Notes: a model not told the origin generated them from the letters alone. Shown: positions 51,878-63,613, counted from the first letter of the stretch. The stretch: 64,000 nt of DNA from Paenibacillus tuaregi (GCF_900086655.1 NZ_LT575476.1:2763869-2827868), one strand, 5' to 3'. Made by a program: numbers and translations.

Positions 51878-51908
51878 ACGGCAGCCGATCCCTTTAACCG
51901 GCTGCCGT
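51878..51908. terminator. Bidirectional terminator between GH64 and rph
   Basis: ACGGCAGCCG/CGGCTGCCGT perfect stem, 11-base loop. TCGTTTTTTATG follows on the minus strand (for rph) and TCTAGCATG on the plus strand. Confidence 0.8.
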
Positions 51909-51958
51909 TCTAGCATGATGTTTTTTGTCCCGTTTTTAAGACTTGATGTACTCAGCCA

Positions 51959-54589
<2,631 letters not shown>

Positions 54590-54616
54590 CTAACCATTAG
54601 TTTGCGAAATTTAAAT

Positions 54617-54645
54617 TTGACAAAGGTTTAGCTGCATGTTACAAT
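54617..54645 (+). promoter_or_regulatory. Near-consensus plus-strand promoter without a gene behind it
   Basis: TTGACA, 17-bp spacer, TGTTACAAT (extended -10, TACAAT at 54640-54645). It fires away from rph into the hairpin region 54695-54830. Confidence 0.6.
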
Positions 54646-54651
54646 TAAAAT

Positions 54652-54830
54652 GTAAGATAAGATAACTATACCTAATTCAAGTTTTAAAAAGTCGCAGACT
54701 GATTATACCAGTCTGTTTGTTTATATGCAATACAAAGAACCTGAGAAAATTGCTCGGGTTCTTTTTTATTGAATATTAATGCTAATTTACAGACTGGCGT
54801 CGGTACTCTATCGACGCCAGTTTTATTTTC
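54652..54830 (+). ncRNA. Candidate small RNA with three successive terminator hairpins
   Basis: From the predicted start near 54652 there is no convincing ORF. Three hairpins follow: CAGACT/AGTCTG (54695-54715, then TTTGTTTAT); AAAGAACCTGAG/CTCGGGTTCTTT (54734-54764, then TTT); ACTGGCGTCG/CGACGCCAGT (54793-54821, then TTTATTTTC). Each has its T-run on the plus-strand side. A transcript of about 115 or 180 nt is predicted. The remaining 54831-55001 is the upstream region of the esterase gene. Confidence 0.4.
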
Positions 54831-55001
54831 AAGCACTCTCGTCTTCTGCTGGTATAACTGGTGATTCCCTACCGTTTTAGTGCAGCCCGGCAAAATAGCG
54901 CTATACAAACGCTTCCAAAGCGCCTATTATTTTTTTAGACAGCTCGTTATCATCCTCCAAATTATAGAAAGAACTTATTTCGAAGAAGGAGACAAGAAGA
55001 C

Positions 55002-56177
55002 ATGTTAACCCCATACATAACAAACCTGTTGAAAAAAACGTTAAGAGCAAGTATCGACAACAAGGAAATTGCCGGCGCGAACTTTATGGTGATTCAGGAC
55101 GGCAATGAAGCTTTTTACCATGAAGATGGCTTTGCCGATATTGAGTCTGGACGCCCAATGACAAGAGATTCAATTTTTCGCTTATATTCGATGACGAAAC
55201 CGATTACCGCTGTTTCAATCATGATTCTCCTGGAGCGTGGTGAGATCGACTTGTTCGATCCTGTAAGCCGCTATATTCCTGGTTTCAAAAATCAACTGGT
55301 CGAGAGAAATGGCAAGCTGGAGCCGCCCACCCGGGAGGTCGACATTCATGACCTGCTGAACATGACGTCAGGGTTAGTATACGGCGGAACCGACAAAGCC
55401 GGGCAGCACACGGATGCTTTGTTCCAAGAACTGGGCAGACGTTTGTACGGTGAGACTCCAATGAGCACCATGGAATTTGCAAACCGTCTGGGCCAAGGCC
55501 CTCTATCGTTCGATCCGGGGTCAAGCTGGCAGTATGGCACATCGGCAGACATTCTTGGTGCGATTGTGGAAACGGTAAGCGGCATGCGTTACGGGCAATT
55601 TTTGAGACAGGAAATATTCGAACCGCTGGGAATGAAAGATACCGGTTTCTGGCTGCCTGAAGAAATAAGAAGCCGCCTTGTGAGAACCTATCAGGATGAC
55701 GGCGAAGGCGGATTGGAGTTGTATGAGGAAAGCCATCTTGGCATTGTGCACCAGATGGACCGTGACCCAGCTTTTGAGTCGGGCGGTGCCGGTCTTGCCT
55801 CAACGATTGATGATGCCGCTAAATTTACGACTATGCTGATCAATCAAGGCAGCTTAAACGATGTTCAAATCTTGAGGCCTCGAACGGTTCAGTATTTGAC
55901 ATCAGCGGCACTAACCGATTGGCAGCAGCAGGGATTTGATACCTGGCATACCATGTGCGGTCACAGCTACGGGAACCAAATGCGCATCATCACAGATAAC
56001 CGCAAGGCTGGTTTTATCGGCAGTCCAGGCGAATACGGCTGGGACGGCTGGCTTGGGCCTTACTTTAGCAACAGTCCGCAAGACCGTCTGACGATCCTGT
56101 TTATGATCCAGAAAAAAGATGCTGGCACAATGGCGATTACACGCAAGCTGCGCAACATTGTATACAGCACCTTGTAA
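55002..56177 (+). CDS. Serine hydrolase of the class C beta-lactamase/EstB family
   Basis: 391 residues. The catalytic SxxK motif is in FRLYSMTKPITAVSI; the second motif Tyr is in WQYGTSADIL; the third, in place of KTG, lies in the GWDGWLGPYF region (W/HGG-like variant). There is no signal peptide, so it is a cytoplasmic esterase or transesterase like EstB rather than a secreted beta-lactamase. GAAGAAGGAGACAAG precedes the ATG. It stands alone. Substrate unknown. Confidence 0.9.
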   Translation: MLTPYITNLLKKTLRASIDNKEIAGANFMVIQDGNEAFYHEDGFADIESGRPMTRDSIFRLYSMTKPITAVSIMILLERGEIDLFDPVSRYIPGFKNQLVERNGKLEPPTREVDIHDLLNMTSGLVYGGTDKAGQHTDALFQELGRRLYGETPMSTMEFANRLGQGPLSFDPGSSWQYGTSADILGAIVETVSGMRYGQFLRQEIFEPLGMKDTGFWLPEEIRSRLVRTYQDDGEGGLELYEESHLGIVHQMDRDPAFESGGAGLASTIDDAAKFTTMLINQGSLNDVQILRPRTVQYLTSAALTDWQQQGFDTWHTMCGHSYGNQMRIITDNRKAGFIGSPGEYGWDGWLGPYFSNSPQDRLTILFMIQKKDAGTMAITRKLRNIVYSTL

Positions 56178-56215
56178 GTTATAAGCTATAGCTGTGTCCC
56201 TATAGTATTAAAGCT

Positions 56216-56659
56216 TTACTTGCTAAGCTTCATAAACAATTTTTGCATCAGACCTGGCCCCGAAATCCGGCTATTCTGAAAAGCGGCTATCTTCCACTCG
56301 CCATTTTGTTTGACGGCGATGTTCGTATTGATAGAATCTCTTTTCTTCGGGGCCGTTTTTTGCCATCTGAGTTTGACGACGCCCAGTCCGTGGAAAATCG
56401 CGATCTCCGGCGTAATAAAGCGAATCTTCTTAATCTCGCCTTCCAAAGCCGAACCTCTCAATACGCTGTTCCACAGCTCTTGATGTGTATCAGCAATCGC
56501 CTTTCTCCCCTGCAAATGTTCGCCTTGAAACGTAACATAATCGGCATCCTCTGTAAAACAGGCGCCATAAGCTTCCCCGTCTCCTCTGTCCCAAGCCAAC
56601 TTCAGTCTTTCGAACAAGCTCTCGATCTCTCCGGTGCCCTGTGCGTTACGAATATTCAT
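56216..56659 (-). CDS. SnoaL-like (SgcJ/EcaC, DUF4440) protein
   Basis: 147 residues from the ATG at 56659, preceded by GGGAGAGTGAAT; the ORF upstream is not needed. NTF2-like cone fold: WDRGDGEAYGACFTEDADYV, GRKAIADTHQELW, and NTNIAVKQNGEWKIAAFQNS. Members bind small hydrophobic molecules, and some are isomerases or hydrolases of polyketide-like substrates. The gene is divergent from a MarR gene with operator-like repeats between, so it is probably induced by a small molecule. Confidence 0.85.
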   Translation of the reverse strand: MNIRNAQGTGEIESLFERLKLAWDRGDGEAYGACFTEDADYVTFQGEHLQGRKAIADTHQELWNSVLRGSALEGEIKKIRFITPEIAIFHGLGVVKLRWQKTAPKKRDSINTNIAVKQNGEWKIAAFQNSRISGPGLMQKLFMKLSK

Positions 56660-56828
56660 TATATTCACTCTCCCATTGTGATTTATGGCCTGTAAAGCGA
56701 ATTTCTCTTCCACTTACAGAACCCTCTTCGTTTTTTACTCAGCTTAAATTTGGCGGACACTTTAACCTTGTGGTATACTGTAGGCACAATTAATCTTAAT
56801 TAATAAACTTTCTTAATTCATTATTTAT

Positions 56829-56842
56829 CTTAATCAATTAAG
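56829..56842. promoter_or_regulatory. Candidate MarR operator
   Basis: CTTAATCAATTAAG is a perfect 14-bp palindrome 31 bp before the MarR gene start. Related half-sites (TCTTAATTAA, TCTTAATTCA) lie at about 56793 and 56811. The region is very AT-rich, so some matches may be chance. Confidence 0.5.
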
Positions 56843-56872
56843 TTAAATTTATAATAACTTGGAGGTTTTGTC

Positions 56873-57382
56873 ATGTCAAGAACTATTTCTCCAGATTTTC
56901 CTGACCTCACCCCGACACAGCAGTCGTTACTTCACGAATTACGTCAAAACAGTGCGCGGGCTGTTATGATGCACCAACTCATTTCTGAAAAGTTAGGCCT
57001 GAATGCGACCGATCACAAGTGCCTTGATTTTTTGAACCGTACCGGGCCTGTTACCGCCGGACAATTGGCTCAGTTAACCGGTTTGACAACCGGTGCGGTA
57101 ACCAATGTCATCGATCGATTAGAGCAAGCGGGTTATGTTATTCGGGACAAGGACCCGAAAGACCGGAGACGTGTTGTGGTCAAACCTGCTGAAGGCAGCT
57201 CGGCCCAAATTTCTCCCTTGTTTAATTCAGTGATGCACTCAACAATAAAGATCCTTTCTCGTTATGATGAACAGGAAACAAATCTACTCCTTGAATTTAT
57301 CCGGTTATGCAATGAAATGACACTGGCTGAGATGGAAAAAATGAAAGATTCTACTGACTTCAACCAAACCTCGGCGGAATAA
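56873..57382 (+). CDS. MarR-family transcriptional regulator
   Basis: 169 residues. Winged helix: VTAGQLAQLTGLTTGAVTNV then IDRLEQAGYVIRDKDPKDRR, a strongly conserved MarR core. ACTTGGAGG precedes the ATG. It is divergent from the SnoaL-like gene and probably represses itself and that gene through the CTTAAT/ATTAAG dyads. Confidence 0.92.
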   Translation: MSRTISPDFPDLTPTQQSLLHELRQNSARAVMMHQLISEKLGLNATDHKCLDFLNRTGPVTAGQLAQLTGLTTGAVTNVIDRLEQAGYVIRDKDPKDRRRVVVKPAEGSSAQISPLFNSVMHSTIKILSRYDEQETNLLLEFIRLCNEMTLAEMEKMKDSTDFNQTSAE

Positions 57383-57406
57383 AATTACCGCCTTTGGGCA
57401 ATAGCA

Positions 57407-57439
57407 AACAGCCTTGGCCAACTATCGGCCAAGGCTGTT
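57407..57439 (+). terminator. Hairpin after the MarR gene
   Basis: AACAGCCTTGGCC/GGCCAAGGCTGTT, perfect 13-bp stem, 7-base loop, 25 bp past the stop; the tail is AGTATT. Confidence 0.7.
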
Positions 57440-57689
57440 AGTATTCCGGCGGATCGAAGACGATTCGCGCCTGGTGAAGCATCAACGGACTGCATCGGAT
57501 AAATCCCCGCTGTGGGCGCGTTATTCCTGCAGCTGCGGCTTGCGTAAGCGAAGTGCCTTTTATGATACCCGAGATCACGAGGCATCGAACAGATGGTTCG
57601 TGTCGTCGCAGCCGGACGGGATGCCACTGAAGCTCATCTGCTTGCTGAATCTTGATCGCGTATTTACCGCGAAAGAACAGGCCCCTGCG
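57440..57689. other. GC-richer stretch without an assignable gene
   Basis: Open frames exist on both strands but none has a ribosome site or a family I recognise. It lies downstream of helD (minus) and of the MarR terminator (plus). It may be the decayed end of a gene. Confidence 0.3.
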
Positions 57690-60107
57690 TCAGCAGGTTG
57701 CTTTCTCGTACAAATCCTCAGGCAATGCCTGCACGAATGGCGACCAATCGCCTGTTGTATAAAGGTGAAGCCGATGCATGGCCCGCGTACACGCAGTATA
57801 CAGAAGCTTGCGTTCGTTATCCCGGCCATAAGCTTCAGGCGAAGCATCGTACACCAGGACTGCATCGAACTCAACACCCTTCGCTAGATAGACGGGAATA
57901 ACCATCGCTCCTTTCTCAAAGGTAGCTGTATCCTTTGTAATGAGATGCAATCCATCGCCTCCTTGCATCTGTAACGATTCAAAAGCTGTACGGCTTTCAG
58001 CAGCGGTCTTCGTAATGACAGCAATAGAGCCGAAGCCCTCGGCCTTAAGTGCAGCGATATCCTGCAATAATCTGGAGTCGCGTCTCTTGTTGCCTTCTAC
58101 TCTGGCAAGAAGAGGCTTCGGTCCGCTCCTTTCAAAGGGGATGATTTCGGGCTCATCAGAGAGCAATGCTCTCGTGAATTCCACGATCTCCCGCGTTGAA
58201 CGATAGCTGCGTACAAGCCGGATCAGACTTGTCTCGGCTTCGCCATAAAGCCGGTACAGCGGCGAATCCGACTCCTGCAAGTTTGTAGCCTGCGCAAAGA
58301 TTGCCTGCCCGAAGTCTCCGAGTACAGTCATGCGCGCACGAGGAAAAAGCTTCTTGAGATATTCATATTGAAACAATGAATAATCCTGGCCTTCATCGAC
58401 AAAGACATGCCGAATCTCCGAGTTCGTTCGAATACCTTCGATCAGTTCTTTTAAATATAAATACGGAGTCGCATCCTCATAAAATAATTCGAGCTGCCCC
58501 AGCTTCTCTTTGGTTTGCTTGCAAATTTCAGACCATAAAGCAGGGATCTCCACCTCATTCGTCATGCCCCGATATACCAATTCATCGTCAAACAATTGGG
58601 CGTATAAGCCTTGAACATTAATAAACGATAACTTTTTTACGCCTTGCTTTAACGGCTTAAAGCTCGTTTTCACTATCTCTTGGCTGAGCAAATCCTCCTC
58701 CCGCTCGGAGAAGTCGAAGTCGCCTTCATCTTCCCGGCGTTTCCTGGTTATTTTCTCGTAAACTACGGCGTAATGCTCGGCAATATCGAAGACTTCCCTC
58801 TCCTTATGCAGGGAACCGAAAGCTTCCGCATACTGCTCGTTATCGAGATATTGGAGCTCCTCTTCTACCCAGGCCGCCCTTCGCTCCTCGCGTTCTAACT
58901 GTGCTAATTGCTGCAAAAGCCATTTCTGCAGCAGACTAACACGATTAGCCAACCGCAACGAGGGATCATAACTGTAAAATTGCGATTTCATTTGCTCCGC
59001 AGTGATCAGATCACGGCCTCGAAACCGGATGCTGTTGAATAGCATCCCTTCCCTTCCCAACCCCTGTGCATAGTTCTGCAGGGCCCGCAGGAACGCCTCG
59101 GACGCCTTGTATTTAATTCCCTGAAGACGGGCTTCATAATCTGGAGTTGATTGTGCGTTCAGCACATACTCGATCTGATCGAAGGGATCCTCCAGGCGTA
59201 AGGATGAGCCAAGCCAGTATTCCAGATACTCCTGCAATGTCGTCTGCTGCATATTCTCCTCGCCGAGCTCAGGCAGGACGGAGGATACATAGCTGTTAAA
59301 GATCGCATTCGGCGAGAAAAGCACGATCTGGTCGGCTTTAATCGAGTCGCGATTTTTGTACAGTAAATATGCGACGCGCTGCAAGGCCGCTGAGGTCTTC
59401 CCGCTTCCAGCCGCACCCTGAACAATGAGCAGCCGGCTATGGTCGTTACGGATGATGGCATTCTGCTCCTTCTGGATAGTAGATACAATACTCTTCATTT
59501 GCGAGTCAGCACCTTTAGCCAGCATCTCCTGAAGTATCTCGTCGCCGATCGTTACGTTAGCATCAAACATACGTAGGATCTGTCCATCTTGAATTTGATA
59601 CTGCCGTTTCAGTTCCATCTTACCTGTGATCGGTCCGCCCGGAGTGATGTAAGAAGCTTCACCAGGGGTATAATCGTAGTAGAGACTAGCGATGGGAGTA
59701 CGCCAATCATACACAAGAAAGCTCAGGCCATCTTCGTCAATGAAGGAAGATACGCCGATATAAATCTGTTCGCTCAGATTCAAACCGTCCTCTAGAAAAT
59801 CAAAGCGACCGAAATAAGGAGAAGGGAGCAGCCGGTTTAAATTCTTCCACTGCTGCGTCAGAAGCCGGTGGCCACGCTCCCGCTCAGATAACACCGCAGC
59901 TTGTTGTTTGATCGTATAAAATGTTTCTTCAAAGTCCTCGTCCGTACTCGTATTCACCGTTACTTCTTCCCAGAATCGGCGGCGAATCTCGGCAGCCTGA
60001 TCACGCATGCCGGTAACCATCGGTTCCAACTCGTCGATCCTCGCCTTCAGTTTTTCCCTAACCTGCTCCAGCCGTTCTTGTTCGGTCTGCCATTCCTTTG
60101 CTTCCAT
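57690..60107 (-). CDS. helD: HelD-type RNA polymerase-associated helicase/recycling ATPase
   Basis: 805 residues from the ATG at 60107 (MEAKEWQ), with AAGGAGTG 10 bases upstream; the ORF is open 122 codons further but that part is leader. Length matches Bacillus HelD (774). An N-terminal coiled coil (about 1-60, the secondary-channel arm) precedes a UvrD-like superfamily 1 ATPase: Walker A IVQGAAGSGKTSAALQRVAYL, Walker B VFVDEGQDYS, RSYRSTREI and LLYTACTRAMHRL. HelD pulls stalled or DNA-bound RNA polymerase free, and in some actinobacteria (HelR) protects it from rifamycins. Confidence 0.93.
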   Translation of the reverse strand: MEAKEWQTEQERLEQVREKLKARIDELEPMVTGMRDQAAEIRRRFWEEVTVNTSTDEDFEETFYTIKQQAAVLSERERGHRLLTQQWKNLNRLLPSPYFGRFDFLEDGLNLSEQIYIGVSSFIDEDGLSFLVYDWRTPIASLYYDYTPGEASYITPGGPITGKMELKRQYQIQDGQILRMFDANVTIGDEILQEMLAKGADSQMKSIVSTIQKEQNAIIRNDHSRLLIVQGAAGSGKTSAALQRVAYLLYKNRDSIKADQIVLFSPNAIFNSYVSSVLPELGEENMQQTTLQEYLEYWLGSSLRLEDPFDQIEYVLNAQSTPDYEARLQGIKYKASEAFLRALQNYAQGLGREGMLFNSIRFRGRDLITAEQMKSQFYSYDPSLRLANRVSLLQKWLLQQLAQLEREERRAAWVEEELQYLDNEQYAEAFGSLHKEREVFDIAEHYAVVYEKITRKRREDEGDFDFSEREEDLLSQEIVKTSFKPLKQGVKKLSFINVQGLYAQLFDDELVYRGMTNEVEIPALWSEICKQTKEKLGQLELFYEDATPYLYLKELIEGIRTNSEIRHVFVDEGQDYSLFQYEYLKKLFPRARMTVLGDFGQAIFAQATNLQESDSPLYRLYGEAETSLIRLVRSYRSTREIVEFTRALLSDEPEIIPFERSGPKPLLARVEGNKRRDSRLLQDIAALKAEGFGSIAVITKTAAESRTAFESLQMQGGDGLHLITKDTATFEKGAMVIPVYLAKGVEFDAVLVYDASPEAYGRDNERKLLYTACTRAMHRLHLYTTGDWSPFVQALPEDLYEKATC

Positions 60108-60152
60108 ATTTTCTGAACACTCCTTCTCAGTCTTGTCTGGAAAAAAAGAGCA

Positions 60153-60182
60153 TTGACAAATCAGAGGCCACTGGTGTAAGAT
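60153..60182 (+). promoter_or_regulatory. Plus-strand promoter inside the helD leader
   Basis: TTGACA (60153-60158), 18-bp spacer, TAAGAT (60177-60182). It points away from helD. Confidence 0.5.
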
Positions 60183-60188
60183 GAAATT

Positions 60189-60320
60189 AGGAATAGTAAT
60201 TATAGTCTCACACTTATTTAACTCAATGTTGTCAACAGTGCTCTTCATTATAACATGAAGTGCTGTTTTTGTGTTGTTTTTTATGGAGCCTGGCCGAATT
60301 GGCCAGGCTTTTATTTTTTT
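60189..60320 (+). ncRNA. Candidate small RNA antisense to the helD leader
   Basis: About 130 nt from the promoter above to a strong one-way terminator, AGCCTGGCC-GAATT-GGCCAGGCT then TTTATTTTTTT (60287-60320). A second hairpin, CTTCAT-TATAAC-ATGAAG with flanking CAG/CTG, lies at about 60230-60263. No ORF or ribosome site. On the minus strand the terminator stem has no T-run, so it belongs to a plus-strand transcript, yet no plus-strand gene precedes it. The helD promoter (TATAAT, minus strand) lies in the same stretch. Confidence 0.45.
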
Positions 60321-60473
60321 CGCATATTTGAACTTACCTGCACATTCTTCCCCATAGGAATTTGCTCTAACATTTGCCCCTTTTCTATCTTGTGATCGCT
60401 GCATAAAACCGGAAATTTCCACCATAATAAGACAGCCTGTTTTATTGCAAAACTTACAAAGGAGCAGATTCAT

Positions 60474-61130
60474 GTGAAAAATAAATCGTTTGTGGCGTTG
60501 ATGCTAGCCTTGGCGCTCGTATTTGGCTTGACGCCACCAGCAGCACCTGTTCATGCGAGGACGGCGGATGCAAAGAAGGACTCAACTTGCCTAAGTTCCA
60601 AAATGGTGCAGCTGAAAGTTGATATGCAGAAGGTCTGGATCGATCATACGATATGGACAAGAAGTTATATTGTCAGTGCCGTATCCAATCGTCCCGACCA
60701 GAAGGACGTATTGGACCGGCTGTTGCGGAACCAGCAGGACATAGGCAATGTGATCAAGCCTTATTATGGGGAAGCCGCCGGTAACAAACTGGCTGATCTT
60801 CTAAGGGAGCATATTCTAATTGCAGCGAAAATTGTGGAGGCGGCCAAAGCGGGCAATCAGGAGAATGTGAAAAAGTTAGAGGCGGATTGGCATAGAAACG
60901 CCGACGATATCGCCAAATTTTTAAGCGCAGCAAATCCGAATTGGCAGTTTAAAGAGCTGCAGGATATGCTGTATACACACCTTCAGCTCATTACGGAAAT
61001 CGTCCTTGAATGTCTCAAAGGAAATTGGAAGGCGGATATTGCAGCGACCGACAAAAATGAAGTTCATATGATTCATTTAGCAGACATTCTGACAGAAGGC
61101 ATTGTCAGGCAGTTCCCTGAAAAATTCTAA
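60474..61130 (+). CDS. Small secreted helical protein of unknown function
   Basis: 218 residues. The start is GTG at 60474, with ACAAAGGAGCAG upstream; the overlapping ATG is followed at once by TGA. Signal peptide about 1-28 (ending VHA). The mature part is predicted all-helical, with repeated patterns DHTIWTRSYIVSAVS, LLREHILIAAKIVEAAKAGN and MLYTHLQLITEIVLE, each with a His/Thr near its start, like a four-helix bundle. I recognise it as a conserved Bacillales type without a proven function. It could bind metal or haem through the His residues; this is inference. Confidence 0.75.
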   Translation: MKNKSFVALMLALALVFGLTPPAAPVHARTADAKKDSTCLSSKMVQLKVDMQKVWIDHTIWTRSYIVSAVSNRPDQKDVLDRLLRNQQDIGNVIKPYYGEAAGNKLADLLREHILIAAKIVEAAKAGNQENVKKLEADWHRNADDIAKFLSAANPNWQFKELQDMLYTHLQLITEIVLECLKGNWKADIAATDKNEVHMIHLADILTEGIVRQFPEKF

Positions 61131-61154
61131 GTAACCGCTATGCTGTAGACGCTA

Positions 61155-61198
61155 ACCTTTTATAGTCAACCGAAGTTGCGGCTATAAAAGGCTTTTTT
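61155..61198 (+). terminator. Terminator of the secreted-protein gene
   Basis: CCTTTTATAG pairs with CTATAAAAGG around an inner TCAAC/GTTG stem with a CGAA loop, then CTTTTTTAT. Confidence 0.85.
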
Positions 61199-61377
61199 AT
61201 AATTTATAAGCTCAACCTAATAAAACGGTTAAAAAAGGGGAGTCGTTGATTAACGATAACTCCATAGTTTTAAGATACTTAAGTTGTTGTTCTGTTAGTA
61301 ATATTGCTAACACGCTATCCTGCTCCCACGAATAATGAGGCGCACCTGAGGGTGCACTTAGCAGCTCTACAAGCCCT

Positions 61378-61414
61378 AAAAAAGGCAGCTAAATACGAAT
61401 ATTTAAGCTGCCTT
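61378..61414 (-). terminator. Terminator of the helicase operon
   Basis: On the minus strand AAAAGGCAGCTTAAATAT, loop TCGT, ATTTAGCTGCC, then TTTTTTAG; immediately past the helicase stop at 61421. The stretch 61199-61377 holds no gene; TGTTAG/CTAACA around 61296 is a weak dyad. Confidence 0.85.
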
Positions 61415-61420
61415 TTACTT

Positions 61421-63613
61421 TTACTGTATACGCTCCCACCCCAAGCTGACAGCAAGCCCTTTAAGGTCCAATCCGTCAGCAATAAAAGCGCTTCGCACTA
61501 ATTCGGGCGCGACAAATTCGTCATACTTCCCTAAGTATGGAGCCTCCTGGTCATCAAGCAGCTGCTCCTCATGGCAGGTTCTGCACGCGGAGATGATTTC
61601 CTGAAGAAGTGTGGCTGCATCGCTTGGCCCTGACACAATCATATAATAAGGCTCCATCGGTACAACCGATCTTAAGGCAAGCCTCGTGGAAAGGGTGTGT
61701 TTTAGTAACCGTTCCATTGTGCGGAATTGTTTGCTTCCAATCCAGGGAAGAATGAACAAGGAGTCCCCTCCCGCCGGCACGATAATCTCCTTGAGCAGCC
61801 CGCTTTCTCTTGCCAAACGCCGGGCTCTTTCCAAACGGTTCACCGCTTCAGGTGAGAGATACGAGTAGATCTCCCCGCTGGCCAACACTTCCCTCATCTT
61901 CTGAGTGACAATGGTATGAATATCCCCACCTGAACCAAGCCACAACGTATCGACTTTCCCTTTGGCTGCTTTAACGTACACTGCCTTGTGTTTCGTATCC
62001 ACCTCAACGACTTTCCACAGCTTCCCGGCAAGAGAGAAGCAGTAACCAGGCGGCGGGACGGTGGTGATGGAACCAAGTTCCTCAGAGCCGTTGTAGACGG
62101 AGTGTTCTTCATCATCTTTAAAGACGGCATAAAACCGGAAATTGTTGACGATCTTTTCCCCAGTCAGGCCAATGATCAGAGTCTTGTCCTCTGTCCACTG
62201 GATGTGATCCGTTTGTATCAGATAATTGAGCAATGTTCTATATTGGTCTGGAGTCACGTCACTAAAGGAAGGCAGCGTCAGTATCGTCCTCGCTAAATCG
62301 CCAGGCTCCGCTTCCCCCATGCTCTTAAGTACGCTCATAGTCTGATGGTACAGCGTCCCGATCGGAAGTTTGCGGGCTTCCAGGGGTTCTACCCATTTAT
62401 GCCGCACATACAGCTCGATAACGGCAATTGCCCGGAGCAGTGTCCACGGAATGCGGGCCGGCAGCGGCGCTTCTTCGTCTTCCTCCTCTTGAATGACAAA
62501 CATCATTTCTGAGGCTTTATCTTCACGCCGGCCCGAACGCCCTAGCCGCTGTACAAAGCTGGATGAGCTGTAAGGCGCGCCGAGCTGCACGACCCGTTCC
62601 AGCTCCCCTAAGTCGATACCTAGCTCCAGTGTTAGCGTTGCAGCCGTAACGGCGGGTCCAGGACCACTCTTGAGCGCATTCTCTGCTTCCTCCCGGAGCA
62701 TGGCTGAAATGCTCCCATGATGCACGTGAAATATATCCGGTTGCTGCCGCCGGGCGGCTACCCTTCTCATTTCCAGCGTGGTCAGCTCCGCATCCGACCG
62801 GCTGTTTGTGAAGATCAGGGCTTTTTTTAGATGAGTGCTGTCATAGATATGGTTATAGTAAGCCTTTCTGACATTCTCCAGCTGCTCTGCCTGTTCCTCG
62901 TCACGGGCGTCCGGGAAAGAAAAGTGATCTACCCGCAGCCGAAGCTTACGACCGGCACCAGCGGTAACAACCTCCACGTCCTGCGGGCTTCCAGCACCCA
63001 GCCAAGCCTTTGCCGAATCATAGTCGCTCAGCGTTGCGGATAGTCCGATTCTGTGGGGGTGAGTACCTGTCATACGCTCAATACGGCTAATCTGGCTTAA
63101 CACCTGAATTCCCCGATCGGCCCCCATGAAGGCATGAACCTCATCCACAATGACATATCTGAGATCGCCGAAGAGAGCTGTGATCGCATTCGGGCGGTTC
63201 ATCAGAAGTCCCTCCAGTGATTCGGGGGTAATCTGAAGAATACCGGACGGATTACGCATGAGCTTCGTTTTCTCGGATTGGGAAACATCTCCATGCCAGT
63301 GCCATACCGGAATTCGGGAGTTCTGCAGGAGATCCTTAAGCCGTTCAAATTGATCATTAATCAGTGCCTTTAATGGACCAATATAAAGAATGCCTACGGA
63401 CCGGGAAGGCCGTTCGTACAATTCAGTTAAGGCGGGGAAAAAGGCTGCTTCCGTCTTTCCTGAAGCTGTGCCTGCCGCAATAAGTAAGTGATGTGAAGTT
63501 TCAAAACAAACGCGGCACGCTTCAACCTGAGCAGGTCTGAGCGAATCCCACTTCTTTTTATAAATAAATTCCTGGAGAAACGGAGCAAGTCTGTAAAATG
63601 GATTCTGAGTCAT
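61421..63613 (-). CDS. Lhr-like superfamily 2 DEAD/DEAH helicase (BrxHI type)
   Basis: 730 residues. Motif I AAGTASGKTEAAFFPAL, motif Ia YIGPLKALINDQ, motif Ib QITPESLEGLLM, motif II VIVDEVHAFMG, motif III GLSATLSD, motif V LTLELGIDLGELERV and motif VI QRLGRSGRREDKA. The C-terminal 300 residues resemble the winged-helix and beta parts of Lhr proteins. The start ATGA overlaps the stop of the upstream ATPase gene, so translation is coupled. The same pair (DUF2791 ATPase plus Lhr helicase) is known as BrxD-BrxHI in some BREX loci and also appears with TerB-type genes. Confidence 0.9.
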   Translation of the reverse strand: MTQNPFYRLAPFLQEFIYKKKWDSLRPAQVEACRVCFETSHHLLIAAGTASGKTEAAFFPALTELYERPSRSVGILYIGPLKALINDQFERLKDLLQNSRIPVWHWHGDVSQSEKTKLMRNPSGILQITPESLEGLLMNRPNAITALFGDLRYVIVDEVHAFMGADRGIQVLSQISRIERMTGTHPHRIGLSATLSDYDSAKAWLGAGSPQDVEVVTAGAGRKLRLRVDHFSFPDARDEEQAEQLENVRKAYYNHIYDSTHLKKALIFTNSRSDAELTTLEMRRVAARRQQPDIFHVHHGSISAMLREEAENALKSGPGPAVTAATLTLELGIDLGELERVVQLGAPYSSSSFVQRLGRSGRREDKASEMMFVIQEEEDEEAPLPARIPWTLLRAIAVIELYVRHKWVEPLEARKLPIGTLYHQTMSVLKSMGEAEPGDLARTILTLPSFSDVTPDQYRTLLNYLIQTDHIQWTEDKTLIIGLTGEKIVNNFRFYAVFKDDEEHSVYNGSEELGSITTVPPPGYCFSLAGKLWKVVEVDTKHKAVYVKAAKGKVDTLWLGSGGDIHTIVTQKMREVLASGEIYSYLSPEAVNRLERARRLARESGLLKEIIVPAGGDSLFILPWIGSKQFRTMERLLKHTLSTRLALRSVVPMEPYYMIVSGPSDAATLLQEIISACRTCHEEQLLDDQEAPYLGKYDEFVAPELVRSAFIADGLDLKGLAVSLGWERIQ

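Noticed and set aside
54684-54908. Minus-strand 74-codon frame in the three-hairpin region
   Set aside because: It crosses three strong hairpins; no ribosome site; residue composition does not look coding.
57414-57887. Plus-strand frame overlapping the end of helD
   Set aside because: No ribosome site, and half of it is the complement of helD coding sequence.
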